Shown here piece by piece: positions 1 to 8,128 of a stretch of DNA of 64,000 bases. The notes under the pieces are model-generated. The model searched no databases. It saw only the letters and a list, made by a program, of their open reading frames with translations, and had not been told where the DNA came from. The stretch's first letter is position 1, and every line of letters starts with the position of its first letter. The position numbers and the translations under genes were made by a program. Source of the DNA: Amycolatopsis aidingensis (lineage in GTDB: Bacteria > Actinomycetota > Actinomycetes > Mycobacteriales > Pseudonocardiaceae); assembly GCF_018885265.1 (NCBI RefSeq), contig NZ_CP076538.1, forward strand, positions 4,934,001 to 4,998,000. The letters run 5' to 3'.

Positions 1-1
1 A

Positions 2-757
2 CTGCTGCGGGTGGCCGAAGCCGCCGTCGCCGCACTGGACGGCGCGGCCAGGCCGCTACGGCTGGACCTGATCGACTCCCGGCTTTCCCCGATGTTCATG
101 CTGCGCAGGATGGCCGAGCGGGACCCGGAGCTGCGGATCGAGCGCAGCCAGTTGCGCGGGCTGGCGAACGCGCTCGGCCCGTTGCTGCACGGTGAGCTCG
201 ACCTCGCCTTCGGCCGGGTGCGCGACCTCGGCCGGGAGCTGCCCGCGGAGCTGGAGCACCGGCTGATCCGGCTGGAGCCGCTGGTGGCCCTGCTGCCACC
301 GGAGCATCCGCTGGCTGCGGGCGAGGTCGTCCGGATGACCGATCTGCGGGCGGAGGGAATCTGGCTGCCCTCGCTGGCCGGGCCGGTGGAGTGGCTGGCG
401 TACCTGCGCCGGATGAGCGAGAGCCTCGGGGTGCCGCTGGACGAGTCCGGGGTCAGCTACGACCTCCGGCACACCCTGGAGCAGACCCGGTACGGCAGGC
501 AGCGGGTCACCCTGGCCGGTGCCGATATGGAGCTCGCAGCCGACCTGAACCTGCGGGTGCTGCCGTTCGAACCGGCGCCGCTGTTCCCGTGGTCGGTGGT
601 CTGGCACCGGGACAACCGGCATCCGGGCCTGGCAAGGCTGCTGGCACTGGCCGGCCAGACCAGCAGGGCGGAGTCCTGGTGTGACTACGACCCCGCCAGG
701 AACTGGGTGCCTGCGGACGAGCCGGTTACCGCAGGCGGGAGCGGAACCACGCGGTGA
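2..757 (+). CDS. LysR-family regulator, effector-binding domain (5' end outside window)
   Basis: The open frame enters from the left edge (first full codon at base 2) and ends at 757. The visible 250 residues look like the substrate-binding half of a LysR-type regulator: a beta-alpha start (LRLDLIDSRL), a central dimer region, an LVALLPPEHPLA strand typical of the second subdomain, and an ALAGQT-type C-terminal helix. The N-terminal winged helix-turn-helix lies off the window, so its operator and target cannot be judged. The last 32 bases overlap the 3' end of the convergent hydrolase gene. Family call is firm; the effector is unknown. Confidence 0.75.
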   Translation: MLRVAEAAVAALDGAARPLRLDLIDSRLSPMFMLRRMAERDPELRIERSQLRGLANALGPLLHGELDLAFGRVRDLGRELPAELEHRLIRLEPLVALLPPEHPLAAGEVVRMTDLRAEGIWLPSLAGPVEWLAYLRRMSESLGVPLDESGVSYDLRHTLEQTRYGRQRVTLAGADMELAADLNLRVLPFEPAPLFPWSVVWHRDNRHPGLARLLALAGQTSRAESWCDYDPARNWVPADEPVTAGGSGTTR

Positions 758-1529
758 ACTCCGCGTCCACCGCTGCGGCGTGCGGGGTCTGCGCGGCCGC
801 CTCGATGCCGGGCTCCTCGGCCAGTGCATGCGCCATGCCGCCGATGGTGACCAGCCTGGCCCGGTCACCGAGCTTGCCCGCCAGTGCCGCCGCGGGCTCG
901 GTGAAGGCGATGTCGTCCTGCTCGCCGAGCACCAGCAGCACCTCGGCGGTCAGCTCCTCCGCGCGGCGCACGAAGTCGAACCGGTCGGCCACCGCACGGG
1001 ACCGCTCGCTCCACGGGTACCGCACGCCGTAGGCCCGTTCGTTGCGCCCGACGGCTGCGGCGAGCTGGACCACCGGGCTCACTACGGCGGCGGCCGCGAT
1101 CGGCAGCTCCGCGCGGGCCAGCACCTCCAGTGCCACCGCCGCACCCGCCGAGCCGCCGGCCACGCCGACCGGGCCGTCCGCGATGGGCAGGGCGGCGCGC
1201 AGCTCGGCGACCACGGCAGGGAACTCGGCCGCGGCCCGCTCGGTCACCGGTTCGGCGATGTTCAGCACGAAGTCCTCGCCCGCCAGCCGGAGGAACTCCG
1301 CGAAGCCGCCTTCCGGTGCCCTGCTCCCGCTCATCGGCAGCCCGAGGTGGACCCGCCAGGCCGGCAGTCCGGCCATCGGCAGCGCCGCGGCCATGGCCTG
1401 CTCGCTGCGCGGGGGTTCCATCAGGTGCCAGGTGACCACCAACGGTGCCGGTCCATCGGCCGCGGCCGGTGGGACGGCGACGTACGGAACCCCCGCGGCG
1501 ATCCCCTCGACGGCTGGCGAAGTCTGCAT
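726..1529 (-). CDS. Alpha/beta hydrolase (esterase/peptidase-like)
   Basis: A 267-residue single-domain alpha/beta hydrolase. The nucleophile elbow is GVAGGSAGAA (G-G-S-A-G, Ser near residue 144). A later GEQDD stretch and GGMAHAL provide candidate acid and base residues. The N-terminal strand LVVTWHLMEPP fits the oxyanion region. The start is ATG at 1529 with GGGGAGA just upstream. No signal peptide, so it is probably cytosolic. The 3' end overlaps the LysR gene by 32 bases in convergent orientation. Substrate cannot be inferred. Confidence 0.75.
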   Translation of the reverse strand: MQTSPAVEGIAAGVPYVAVPPAAADGPAPLVVTWHLMEPPRSEQAMAAALPMAGLPAWRVHLGLPMSGSRAPEGGFAEFLRLAGEDFVLNIAEPVTERAAAEFPAVVAELRAALPIADGPVGVAGGSAGAAVALEVLARAELPIAAAAVVSPVVQLAAAVGRNERAYGVRYPWSERSRAVADRFDFVRRAEELTAEVLLVLGEQDDIAFTEPAAALAGKLGDRARLVTIGGMAHALAEEPGIEAAAQTPHAAAVDAEFTAWFRSRLR

Positions 1530-1620
1530 GAGGTCTCCCCATCTTCGGTGGGCCGGGACCTTCCCGGCCCGCTGACCTCAGCAAACCGCCCCCGCACCGG
1601 CCCCGTCCAACAGCCATCCG

Positions 1621-1655
1621 GCGCCCGGCCACAACCGGCGGTTGTGACCGGGCGC
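1621..1655 (-). terminator. Hairpin terminator downstream of livF
   Basis: A 16-bp stem (1621-1636 with 1640-1655, one C-A mismatch) closed by a 3-nt loop lies 8 bases beyond the livF stop codon. It probably ends the liv operon transcript. No long T-run follows, as is common in high-GC actinobacteria. Confidence 0.6.
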
Positions 1656-1663
1656 CCGGTTGG

Positions 1664-2377
1664 TCAGGCGACCCCGAGGTAGGCCTCCTTGATCGACTCG
1701 TCGGCGAGCAGCTCGGCGCCGGTGCCGGACTTGACGATGTAGCCGGTCTCCAGCACGTAGGCCCGGTGTGCCCTGGACAGGGCCTGCTGGGCGTTCTGCT
1801 CCACCAGCAGCACGGTGGTGCCCTGCTCGTTGATCTCGGTGATGATCCGGAAGATCTGCTGGATGATCTGCGGCGCGAGCCCCATCGATGGCTCGTCCAG
1901 CAGCAACAGCTTCGGTTCCGCCATCAGTGCCCTGCCGATCGCGAGCATCTGCTGCTCCCCGCCGGAGAGGGTGCCGCCCACCTGGGTGCTGCGTTCGGCC
2001 AGCCGCGGGAACAGCTCGTAGACCCGTTCGAGTACCGCGCGGGTGGCCTTGCGGTCGCGGCGAGTGTAGGCGCCCATGTCCAGGTTCTCCGCCACGGTCA
2101 TGCCGGGGAAGATGCCGCGCCCCTCCGGGGCCTGCGAGATCCCGCGGACCACGCGCAGGTCGGCCCGCAGCTTGGTGATGTCCTCCCCGCCGAAGGAGAT
2201 CCGTCCCGCGGACAGCGGGCGGATCCCGGAGATGGCGCGCATGGTGGTGGTCTTGCCTGCCCCGTTGGCCCCGATGAGGGTGACGATCTCGCCTTCCTCG
2301 ACGGTGATGGTGATGTCGGCGACCGCCTCGATACGTCCGTAGTGGACGGACACTCCGGACAGCTCAAGCAGGCTCAT
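1664..2377 (-). CDS. livF: Branched-chain amino acid ABC transporter, ATPase LivF
   Basis: A 237-residue ABC ATPase, the usual LivF size. Walker A is GANGAGKTT, the signature is LSGGEQQ, Walker B is LLLLDEPS, followed by the H-loop region VLLVEQNA, which is characteristic of the LivF branch (E-Q-N after the H-loop). It powers uptake of leucine/isoleucine/valine or related substrates through LivHM at the cytoplasmic face. The start overlaps the livG stop by 14 bases, so translation is likely coupled. Last gene of the operon. Confidence 0.93.
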   Translation of the reverse strand: MSLLELSGVSVHYGRIEAVADITITVEEGEIVTLIGANGAGKTTTMRAISGIRPLSAGRISFGGEDITKLRADLRVVRGISQAPEGRGIFPGMTVAENLDMGAYTRRDRKATRAVLERVYELFPRLAERSTQVGGTLSGGEQQMLAIGRALMAEPKLLLLDEPSMGLAPQIIQQIFRIITEINEQGTTVLLVEQNAQQALSRAHRAYVLETGYIVKSGTGAELLADESIKEAYLGVA

Positions 2378-3293
2378 CGTCAGGCACTCCCAGGTAGGCG
2401 GCGATCACGGCCGGGTTCTCCCTGATCTCCGACGGGCTCCCCTCGGCGATCTTCTTGCCGAACTCCAGCACGACGATCCGGTCGGTCACGCCCATCACCA
2501 GCCGCATGTCGTGCTCGATCAGCAGTACCGTGTAGCCGTCGTCGCGGATCTTCCGGATCAGGCCCATGAGCTCGGCCTTCTCTCCGGTGTTGAAGCCCGC
2601 GGCCGGCTCGTCGAGGCAGAGCAGCTTCGGCTCGGTGGCCAGCGCGCGGGCGATCTCCAGCCGCCGCTGGGAGCCGTAGGGCAGGTTCTTCGCCTTGTCC
2701 GCGGCCCGGTCGGCGATATCGACGAACTCCAGCAGCGCCATGCCACGCTCGACCGCTGTCCGCTCCTCGCGGTCGTGCCGGGGCAGCCGCAGCAGCGCCC
2801 CGGTCACGCTGGTCTTGTGCCGGGCGTCCGTGCCGACCACCACGTTCTCCAGCGCGGTCATCTCGCCGAAGAGGCGGATGTTCTGGAAGGTGCGGGCGAT
2901 GCCCCGCCGGGTGATGTGGTGTTTCTTGGCCTTGCCGAGTGGCTTGCCCTCCAGCAGCACCCGCCCCGAGCTGGGCCGGTACACCCCGGTCATCGCGTTG
3001 AAGCAGGTGGTCTTTCCCGCACCGTTCGGCCCGATCAGCCCGAGGATCTCGCCGCGCTGGATGGCGAAGGAGACCGAGTCCAGCGCCACCAGCCCGCCGA
3101 AACGGACGCTGAGGTCCTGCAGTTCCAGCAGGGTCTGCCCGACCTCGACGTCCATTTCGCGGTGGGGGGCCACGGCCTGCGCGACCTCGGCCTCGTGCTC
3201 GGCTCGCTGGCCGGGACTCATCCGGTCCAGCTCGGCCAGCAGCCCCTGGTCCAGGTAGACGGTCGGTTCCTCGTCCCGCCCCGGTTCGGTCAC
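2364..3293 (-). CDS. livG: Branched-chain amino acid ABC transporter, ATPase LivG
   Basis: A 309-residue ABC ATPase with Walker A GPNGAGKTT, Walker B LLCLDEPAAG and the C-terminal EGSPSEIRENPAVIAAYLG segment typical of LivG. It has about 55 extra N-terminal residues (acidic, ending LDQGLLAELDRMSPGQRAEHE) before the first ATPase strand, a feature seen in some actinobacterial LivG proteins. The start overlaps the livM stop (ATGA at 3290-3293). It partners LivF as the heterodimeric motor of the importer. Confidence 0.92.
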   Translation of the reverse strand: MTEPGRDEEPTVYLDQGLLAELDRMSPGQRAEHEAEVAQAVAPHREMDVEVGQTLLELQDLSVRFGGLVALDSVSFAIQRGEILGLIGPNGAGKTTCFNAMTGVYRPSSGRVLLEGKPLGKAKKHHITRRGIARTFQNIRLFGEMTALENVVVGTDARHKTSVTGALLRLPRHDREERTAVERGMALLEFVDIADRAADKAKNLPYGSQRRLEIARALATEPKLLCLDEPAAGFNTGEKAELMGLIRKIRDDGYTVLLIEHDMRLVMGVTDRIVVLEFGKKIAEGSPSEIRENPAVIAAYLGVPDDEPA

Positions 3294-4441
3294 GGCTTAC
3301 CCCCGTTCCGGTGCTCCCCGGTGAGTGGCGAGTCCCCGCTGACGCTCTCGCCCCTGCCGAGGAAGCGTTGGTACACCTTTCTGCCGTAGGCGAGCAGGTG
3401 CTGCCGCGCCCCGAGGAGACCCTGTGGCCGGAAGATCATCAGCACCACCAGCGCCATCCCGAAGATAAGGTACTTGTACTCGGCGATCACCAGGAAGCGC
3501 AGTGGGACGTAGGCGATGACGAACGCGCCCAGCACCACGCCCACCTTGTTCCCCGAGCCGCCGAGGATCACGGCACAGAGGAAGAGGACCGAGGTCACCA
3601 CGTCGAACTTCTGGTTGTTCACGAAGGAGAGCTGGCCCGCGTAGAGCGCACCGGCCAGCCCGCCGATCGCAGCCCCGATCACGAAGGCCCAGATCTTGTA
3701 CCGGAAGGTCGGCACGCCCATGAGCTGCGCGGCGTCCTCGTCGTCCCGGATGGCGACCCATGCCCTGCCGACCCGGGAGCGTTCCAGGTTCCCGACCAGC
3801 ATGAGCATCACGATGATGATCGTGACGCAGAACCAGTACCAGGGTTTGCCGTCGGTGTTGGTGAAGATCGCGCTGCCGTCGGACCAGGTGCCTGGCGGCG
3901 CGCCGACCTCCTGGAAACCGCGGTTGCCGCGGAGCGGGTCGATGTTGTCCGCCAGCAGCCGGACGATCTCGCCGAAGCCGAGGGTGACGATCGCGAGGTA
4001 GTCACCGCGCAGCCGGAGTGTCGGCGTTCCGAGGATCACCCCGAACACCATCGTGATCGCCATGGCGATCGGCAGGACCACCAGGAACGGCAGCTTGGCC
4101 AGCACCGAGTCGGGGCTGGTGAACAGTGCCGCGACATAGGCGCCGATGGCGAAGAAGCCGACGTAGCCGAGGTCGAGCAGCCCGGCCTGGCCGACGACGA
4201 CGTTCAGCCCGATCGCGATCAGCGCGAACCGGGCGACCTCGAACATCGCGATGGAGAAGTCGAAGCCCGGCTCGGTGGTGAGGATCGGCGGGTTCAGCAC
4301 CGGGAGCAGGTAGATGAGCACGACGACCGGGATGAGCACCGCCCACTGCTGGAACCGGTTGAGCGTGCTCCACCACTCGCGGACCGGCCTGCCGCCGCTT
4401 CGCCTGGTGGGTTTCGGGGAGGTTGTGGTGGCCGTCGTCAT
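3290..4441 (-). CDS. livM: Branched-chain amino acid ABC transporter, permease LivM
   Basis: A 383-residue polytopic membrane protein. It carries the LivM hallmarks: an NVVVGQAGLLDLGYVGFFAIGAY segment and a C-terminal run ILGGSGNKVGVVLGAF with FRPQGLLG at the end. A hydrophilic N-tail (about 35 residues) precedes the first helix. It forms the transmembrane pore with LivH. The start overlaps the livH stop as ATGA, so the five genes behave as one translational unit. Confidence 0.92.
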   Translation of the reverse strand: MTTATTTSPKPTRRSGGRPVREWWSTLNRFQQWAVLIPVVVLIYLLPVLNPPILTTEPGFDFSIAMFEVARFALIAIGLNVVVGQAGLLDLGYVGFFAIGAYVAALFTSPDSVLAKLPFLVVLPIAMAITMVFGVILGTPTLRLRGDYLAIVTLGFGEIVRLLADNIDPLRGNRGFQEVGAPPGTWSDGSAIFTNTDGKPWYWFCVTIIIVMLMLVGNLERSRVGRAWVAIRDDEDAAQLMGVPTFRYKIWAFVIGAAIGGLAGALYAGQLSFVNNQKFDVVTSVLFLCAVILGGSGNKVGVVLGAFVIAYVPLRFLVIAEYKYLIFGMALVVLMIFRPQGLLGARQHLLAYGRKVYQRFLGRGESVSGDSPLTGEHRNGGKP

Positions 4442-5445
4442 ACTCGTGCCTTCCCGAGAGACTCACCGAGGATGCCCGTCGGGCGGAACATCAGGATCAG
4501 GATCAGGACCACGAAGGCCACGATGTCCCGCCATTCACCGCCGAACAGCGACTGCCCGTAGTTCTCGAACAGGCCGATCAGCAGCCCGCCGAGCAGTGCG
4601 CCGCGGATGTTGCCGATGCCGCCGAGCACCGCGGCGGCGAACGCCTTGATGCCGAGCAGGAAGCCGCCCTGGTAGGAGGCCCCCTGCGGGATCTTCATCA
4701 TGTAGAGCAAGGCGGCCGCACCCGCGAGCAGGCCGCCGACCAGGAAGGTCAGCATGATGACGCGTTCCTTGTTGACCCCCATCAGCGTGGCGGTGTCCGG
4801 GTCCTGCGCTACGGCGCGGATTCCCCTGCCGATCCGGGTGCGGTTGATGAAGGTGTCCGCGACAAGCATCAGGGCCAGCGAGGAGAGCACGATGATGATC
4901 GTGAGGTTGGTGACGCCTGCCCCGAATATCTGGAAGGCCTCCTCCGGCCGCATCAGCCGGATCGCCTGCTCCGCGTTGCCGCCGCGCCAGATGAAGATGA
5001 TCTGCTGCAACACGAACGAGGCACCGATCGCGGTGATCAGGAAGGCCAGTCGGGGCGCCTTGTGTTTGCGTAATGGTCGATAGGCGACACGTTCCAGAAT
5101 CACCGCCGTGCCGCCGGATATCAGCATCGCCGCTATCAGGGCGAGCAGCAGGAACCCGACGAGTTCGAAAATCGGCAGATCGGGCGTCGATCCGGGACGG
5201 AAACCGAGCCCGTAGAAGGTGAACCAGGTGGCGAAAGCACCATAGATGAAGACTTCGGAATGCGCGAAGTTGATCAGCTTCAGCACACCATAGACGAGCG
5301 TGTAGCCGAGCGCGATCAGCGCATAGATACTTCCTTGGGACAGTCCCTCGACGGTGTTGAACCAGAACTGCTCACCGAGGGCTTCGACGTCGAAATTGAT
5401 CCAGGGGTCTTGCGCGAGAAACAGCGCGGGCAACTCGTGGCGCAC
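4438..5445 (-). CDS. livH: Branched-chain amino acid ABC transporter, permease LivH
   Basis: A 335-residue membrane permease with the LivH motifs GSIYALIALGYTLVYGVLKLINFAH near the N terminus and FAAAVLGGIGNIRGALLGG and MFRPTGILG near the C terminus. GTG start at 5445. It pairs with LivM. The gap to the upstream livK stop holds a strong hairpin (5551-5592), so livHMGF may be expressed at a lower level than the binding protein. Confidence 0.92.
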   Translation of the reverse strand: MRHELPALFLAQDPWINFDVEALGEQFWFNTVEGLSQGSIYALIALGYTLVYGVLKLINFAHSEVFIYGAFATWFTFYGLGFRPGSTPDLPIFELVGFLLLALIAAMLISGGTAVILERVAYRPLRKHKAPRLAFLITAIGASFVLQQIIFIWRGGNAEQAIRLMRPEEAFQIFGAGVTNLTIIIVLSSLALMLVADTFINRTRIGRGIRAVAQDPDTATLMGVNKERVIMLTFLVGGLLAGAAALLYMMKIPQGASYQGGFLLGIKAFAAAVLGGIGNIRGALLGGLLIGLFENYGQSLFGGEWRDIVAFVVLILILMFRPTGILGESLGKARV

Positions 5446-5550
5446 GGCCTCACTCGTTTTCTACAGCACCAGGGCGCACGCCAGGCGGGTTCGACCGCCA
5501 CACGCGCGCCCCGGATGCAGGCCATCAGTCGGGTCGGGAATCAAGGAAGG

Positions 5551-5592
5551 GAGTGGGCGCCGGGCCGACGTTGCCCGGCCCGGCGCCCACTC
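5551..5592 (-). terminator. Strong hairpin between livK and livH
   Basis: A perfect 17-bp stem (5551-5567 with 5576-5592) with an 8-nt loop, placed 6 bases after the livK stop. Its position between the binding-protein gene and the permease genes suggests partial termination or 3' protection that raises livK mRNA over livHMGF mRNA, a layout common in ABC importer operons. The regulatory role is inference. Confidence 0.65.
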
Positions 5593-5598
5593 ATTCAG

Positions 5599-6810
5599 TC
5601 ACTTGATCTCGACATTGCGGACGATCTTGCCATTCTCCACTTTGTAAGTCCACACCGGAGTTTCGGTCAGGTCGCCCTTGTCGTCCCAGGTGAACTTCTT
5701 GGTCAGGCCCTGGCCCTCGTAGTTGGACACGTAGTCCAGCATGGCGGCCCGGTCGGTGTTGCCCTCGTCGATTCCCTTGAGCAGGATCGTGGTGACGTCG
5801 TACCCCTCGGCGGAGTACGTGCCAGGGGCCTTGCCGAACGCGGCGTTATAGGCATCGATGAAGTCGGTGAACTGGTCCTCGGGCACGCAGGGGCAGGTGA
5901 AGTAGGCGTTGTTCGCGGCCTCGCCCGCCCCCTTGACGAACTCGGCGTCCTTGATGCCGTCCGGACCGGCGAAGGTGGCGTCCACACCCTGGTCGTAGAG
6001 CTGCTGCGCGAAGGGCGCGGCCTCACGGTAGTAGCCCGCGTAGTAGATCGCGTCCGGAGACTCGCTCTTGATCTTGTTGATGACCGCGGAGAACTCCTTC
6101 TGCTTGGACTTGACCTCCTCCTGGCAGGCCACGCTGTCACCCAGCGCCTCCTTCACGGAGTTGGCGAGACCCACGCCGTACTCGGAGTCGTCCTGCACCA
6201 CGCACACGTTCTGCGCGCCGAGGTTCTCGGTGAGGAACTTCGCCGCCGCCGGACCCTGGTCGGTGTCGGTTCCGACGCCACGGAAGAAGGTCTTCCAGCC
6301 GTTGCTGCTCAGGTCCGGGTTGGTGGCCGAGGGGGTGATGGAAACCAGGCCGGCCTCGTGGAAGATGTTGCCCGCGGCCTTGGACTCCCCGGAGAAGGGC
6401 AGGCCGACCACGCCGATGATGTCCGGGGTGTTGGCCATCTGGGTGACGATGCCCGGCGCCTTGTCCGGAACACCCTCGGTCTCGAACTCGGCGAGCTTCA
6501 CCTGGCACTGCTCGTTGGCCTCGTTGTGCTGCTCGACCGCCAGCTTCACGCCGTTGAGGATGTTCTGACCGAGTGCAGCGTTCTCGCCGTTAATGGTTCC
6601 CGCATAGGCGATCGTTGTTGATGGATCACATACAGCATTGCCATCGCCTCGGGGATTTGCGGCGTCCACCGGCTGGGCCGGTGCGTCAGCCTGGGGCTGA
6701 TTGTCGTTACCGCCACCGTCCGAACCGTCGTCGCGGGCGGCGCAGGCGCCCAATGCGAGCGAAGCAGCCGCTGCCAGCACGAAAACCCGTGTGAGTCGTG
6801 CTTTTGACAC
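5599..6810 (-). CDS. livK: Branched-chain amino acid ABC transporter, lipoprotein binding component
   Basis: Start chosen at GTG 6810 because GGAGGG lies 4-5 bases upstream and translation then begins with a lipoprotein signal (basic n-region SKARLTR, hydrophobic core, lipobox LGAC). The 403-residue product is a periplasmic-binding type I (leucine-binding) protein: IAYAGTINGENAALGQNILNG is the first lobe, FSAVINKIKSESPDAIYYAGY the hinge-proximal part, and PVWTYKVENGKIVRNVEIK the C-terminal strand. It is anchored outside the membrane and delivers substrate to LivHM. Longer in-frame starts upstream lack a ribosome site. Confidence 0.93.
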   Translation of the reverse strand: MSKARLTRVFVLAAAASLALGACAARDDGSDGGGNDNQPQADAPAQPVDAANPRGDGNAVCDPSTTIAYAGTINGENAALGQNILNGVKLAVEQHNEANEQCQVKLAEFETEGVPDKAPGIVTQMANTPDIIGVVGLPFSGESKAAGNIFHEAGLVSITPSATNPDLSSNGWKTFFRGVGTDTDQGPAAAKFLTENLGAQNVCVVQDDSEYGVGLANSVKEALGDSVACQEEVKSKQKEFSAVINKIKSESPDAIYYAGYYREAAPFAQQLYDQGVDATFAGPDGIKDAEFVKGAGEAANNAYFTCPCVPEDQFTDFIDAYNAAFGKAPGTYSAEGYDVTTILLKGIDEGNTDRAAMLDYVSNYEGQGLTKKFTWDDKGDLTETPVWTYKVENGKIVRNVEIK

Positions 6811-7207
6811 TCGTCCCTCCAAATGCCGACATGCCGCGTGATGAGCGGCGGTCCTCTCGAGGACTATGACTGGCCGATGAACGTAGCCGTCGGATGCCCC
6901 GATGCCCAGGGGCAGCCAAGGTCTTGTATCCACATCGTGACGGTCATCACCCGTGTTAGCGGCTTTTCTTACCTGATTGCCGGACTGCAACAATCGGAGC
7001 AGTAACGCGCTGTAAGACCTGGTCGTTGATTCGACCGGGACGTGGACCGATTCGGCTGATTTACGGGCCCCGGCCGATCAATGTTGCTTTTTCACCGGAC
7101 CGGGCAACCGATCGTCGACTCACGGTAGCCGAGCCATGACCTTGTGGAAGGCAAAGACGGACCGCCGCCGCCTGACCGCGACAGGTGAAAGTGGAGGCAG
7201 GTACCGC
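6811..7207 (+). other. Intergenic region, livK 5' side to pdtaR 3' side
   Basis: About 400 bases between two minus-strand genes. It must hold the livK/liv operon promoter; the livK ribosome site (GGAGGG) is at 6815-6820. I see no convincing gene, tRNA or riboswitch. Short frames here have no ribosome site or family resemblance. Confidence 0.5.
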
Positions 7208-7819
7208 TCAGCTGATGTTCTCGACCACGGCTTGCGCCACGGCCTTCATCGTGGTGCGCCGATCCATGGCTGTACGCTGGATCCACCGGAACGCGTCGGG
7301 TTCGGACAGCCCCTGCGCGGTCATCAGCAGCCCCTTGGCCCGGTCGATGATCTTGCGGGTCTCCAGCCGGTCGGTCAGCCCGGCGACCTCGGACTCCAGT
7401 GCCTGCAGCTCGGCGAACCGGCTCACCGCGAGCTCGATCGCAGGCACCAGGTCGCGCTTGGCGAAGGGCTTGACCAGGTAGGCCATGGTGCCTGCGTCCC
7501 GGGCCCGCTCCACCAGCTCACGCTGGCTGAACGCGGTCAGGATGACCACCGGCGCGATCCGATCCCCCGTGATCTTGGAAGCAGCCTCGATACCGTCCAG
7601 CTTCGGCATCTTGACGTCGAGGATCACCAGGTCAGGGCTAAGATCGGTGGCAAGCTTGATGGCCTCCTCACCATCGCCCGCCTCGCCGACCACCTCGTAA
7701 CCTTCCTCGCGCAACATCTCGACCAGGTCAAGCCTGATCAGCGCCTCGTCCTCGGCGACAAGCACTCGCCGCTGGGGTTCGGCCACACCACCATTGGCCT
7801 CGGCAGCCACTTCGGTCAC
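7208..7819 (-). CDS. pdtaR: ANTAR-domain response regulator, PdtaR-like
   Basis: A 203-residue two-domain regulator. The receiver domain (residues 18-135) has the acidic pocket EDE, phospho-acceptor Asp in LVILDVKMPKLDG, a Thr in ILTAFSQ and Lys in YLVKPF. The C-terminal ANTAR domain (about 140-200) has the conserved R-K-I-I-D-R-A-K-G-L-L-M and DAFRWIQRTAMDRR helices, which bind paired RNA hairpins to antiterminate transcription. Closely matches mycobacterial PdtaR (Rv1626 type), the partner of histidine kinase PdtaS, which is not in the window. Confidence 0.92.
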   Translation of the reverse strand: MTEVAAEANGGVAEPQRRVLVAEDEALIRLDLVEMLREEGYEVVGEAGDGEEAIKLATDLSPDLVILDVKMPKLDGIEAASKITGDRIAPVVILTAFSQRELVERARDAGTMAYLVKPFAKRDLVPAIELAVSRFAELQALESEVAGLTDRLETRKIIDRAKGLLMTAQGLSEPDAFRWIQRTAMDRRTTMKAVAQAVVENIS

Positions 7820-7992
7820 CGGGGTCCTCCTGCGCGCTCGACGGGTCGGCTGAACGCGGCGTACCGCGACACCAGAAGCTTACCGGGAGTGAAGCCACCT
7901 CCCGAGATGGTGTTCACCACGTGGCGCACCGGCCACCACCGGCGACCCAGGGCAAGACCATCCAGCCCGGTCGCGTAAAGTCTGCCGTCGCC

Positions 7993-8066
7993 GCCCCCGT
8001 AGCCCAATTGGCAGAGGCAGCGGACTCAAAATCCGTCCAGTGTGCGTTCGAGTCGCACCGGGGGCA
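7993..8066 (+). tRNA. tRNA, anticodon CAA (tRNA-Leu by anticodon), short variable loop
   Basis: A full cloverleaf folds: acceptor GCCCCCG/CGGGGGC, D arm with GG in the loop, anticodon stem GCGGA/TCCGT (one G-T pair) with loop CTCAAAA giving anticodon CAA, and T stem GTGCG/CGCAC with loop TTCGAGT. The variable region is only CCAGT (5 nt), so the molecule has class I shape although leucine tRNAs normally have a long variable arm. The discriminator is A; CCA is not encoded. The 3' half is the integration target of the adjacent island. Confidence 0.9.
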
Positions 8067-8067
8067 C
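8049..8067 (+). repeat. attL core (tRNA 3' end), left copy of a 19-bp direct repeat
   Basis: The bases cgagtcgcaccgggggcac (T arm through acceptor stem of the tRNA) recur exactly at 45356-45374. Both copies lie 60-100 bases upstream of a tyrosine integrase gene in the same orientation, as expected for att sites of tRNA-targeting integrative elements. The left copy restores the tRNA. Confidence 0.8.
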
Positions 8068-8128
8068 ACCGCCTGACCAGGCGTTACAACCAAACATAGA
8101 TCAACTCTGTTGATCATTAGGTGCGGCC

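Noticed and set aside
3311-4561. Long plus-strand frame of 416 codons opposite livM
   Set aside because: It mirrors the real livM frame in high-GC DNA; the product is His/Asp/Arg-rich with no family features and no ribosome site.
5260-6621. 453-codon plus-strand frame opposite livK
   Set aside because: Antisense shadow of the binding-protein gene; composition is leucine/valine-skewed with no domain.
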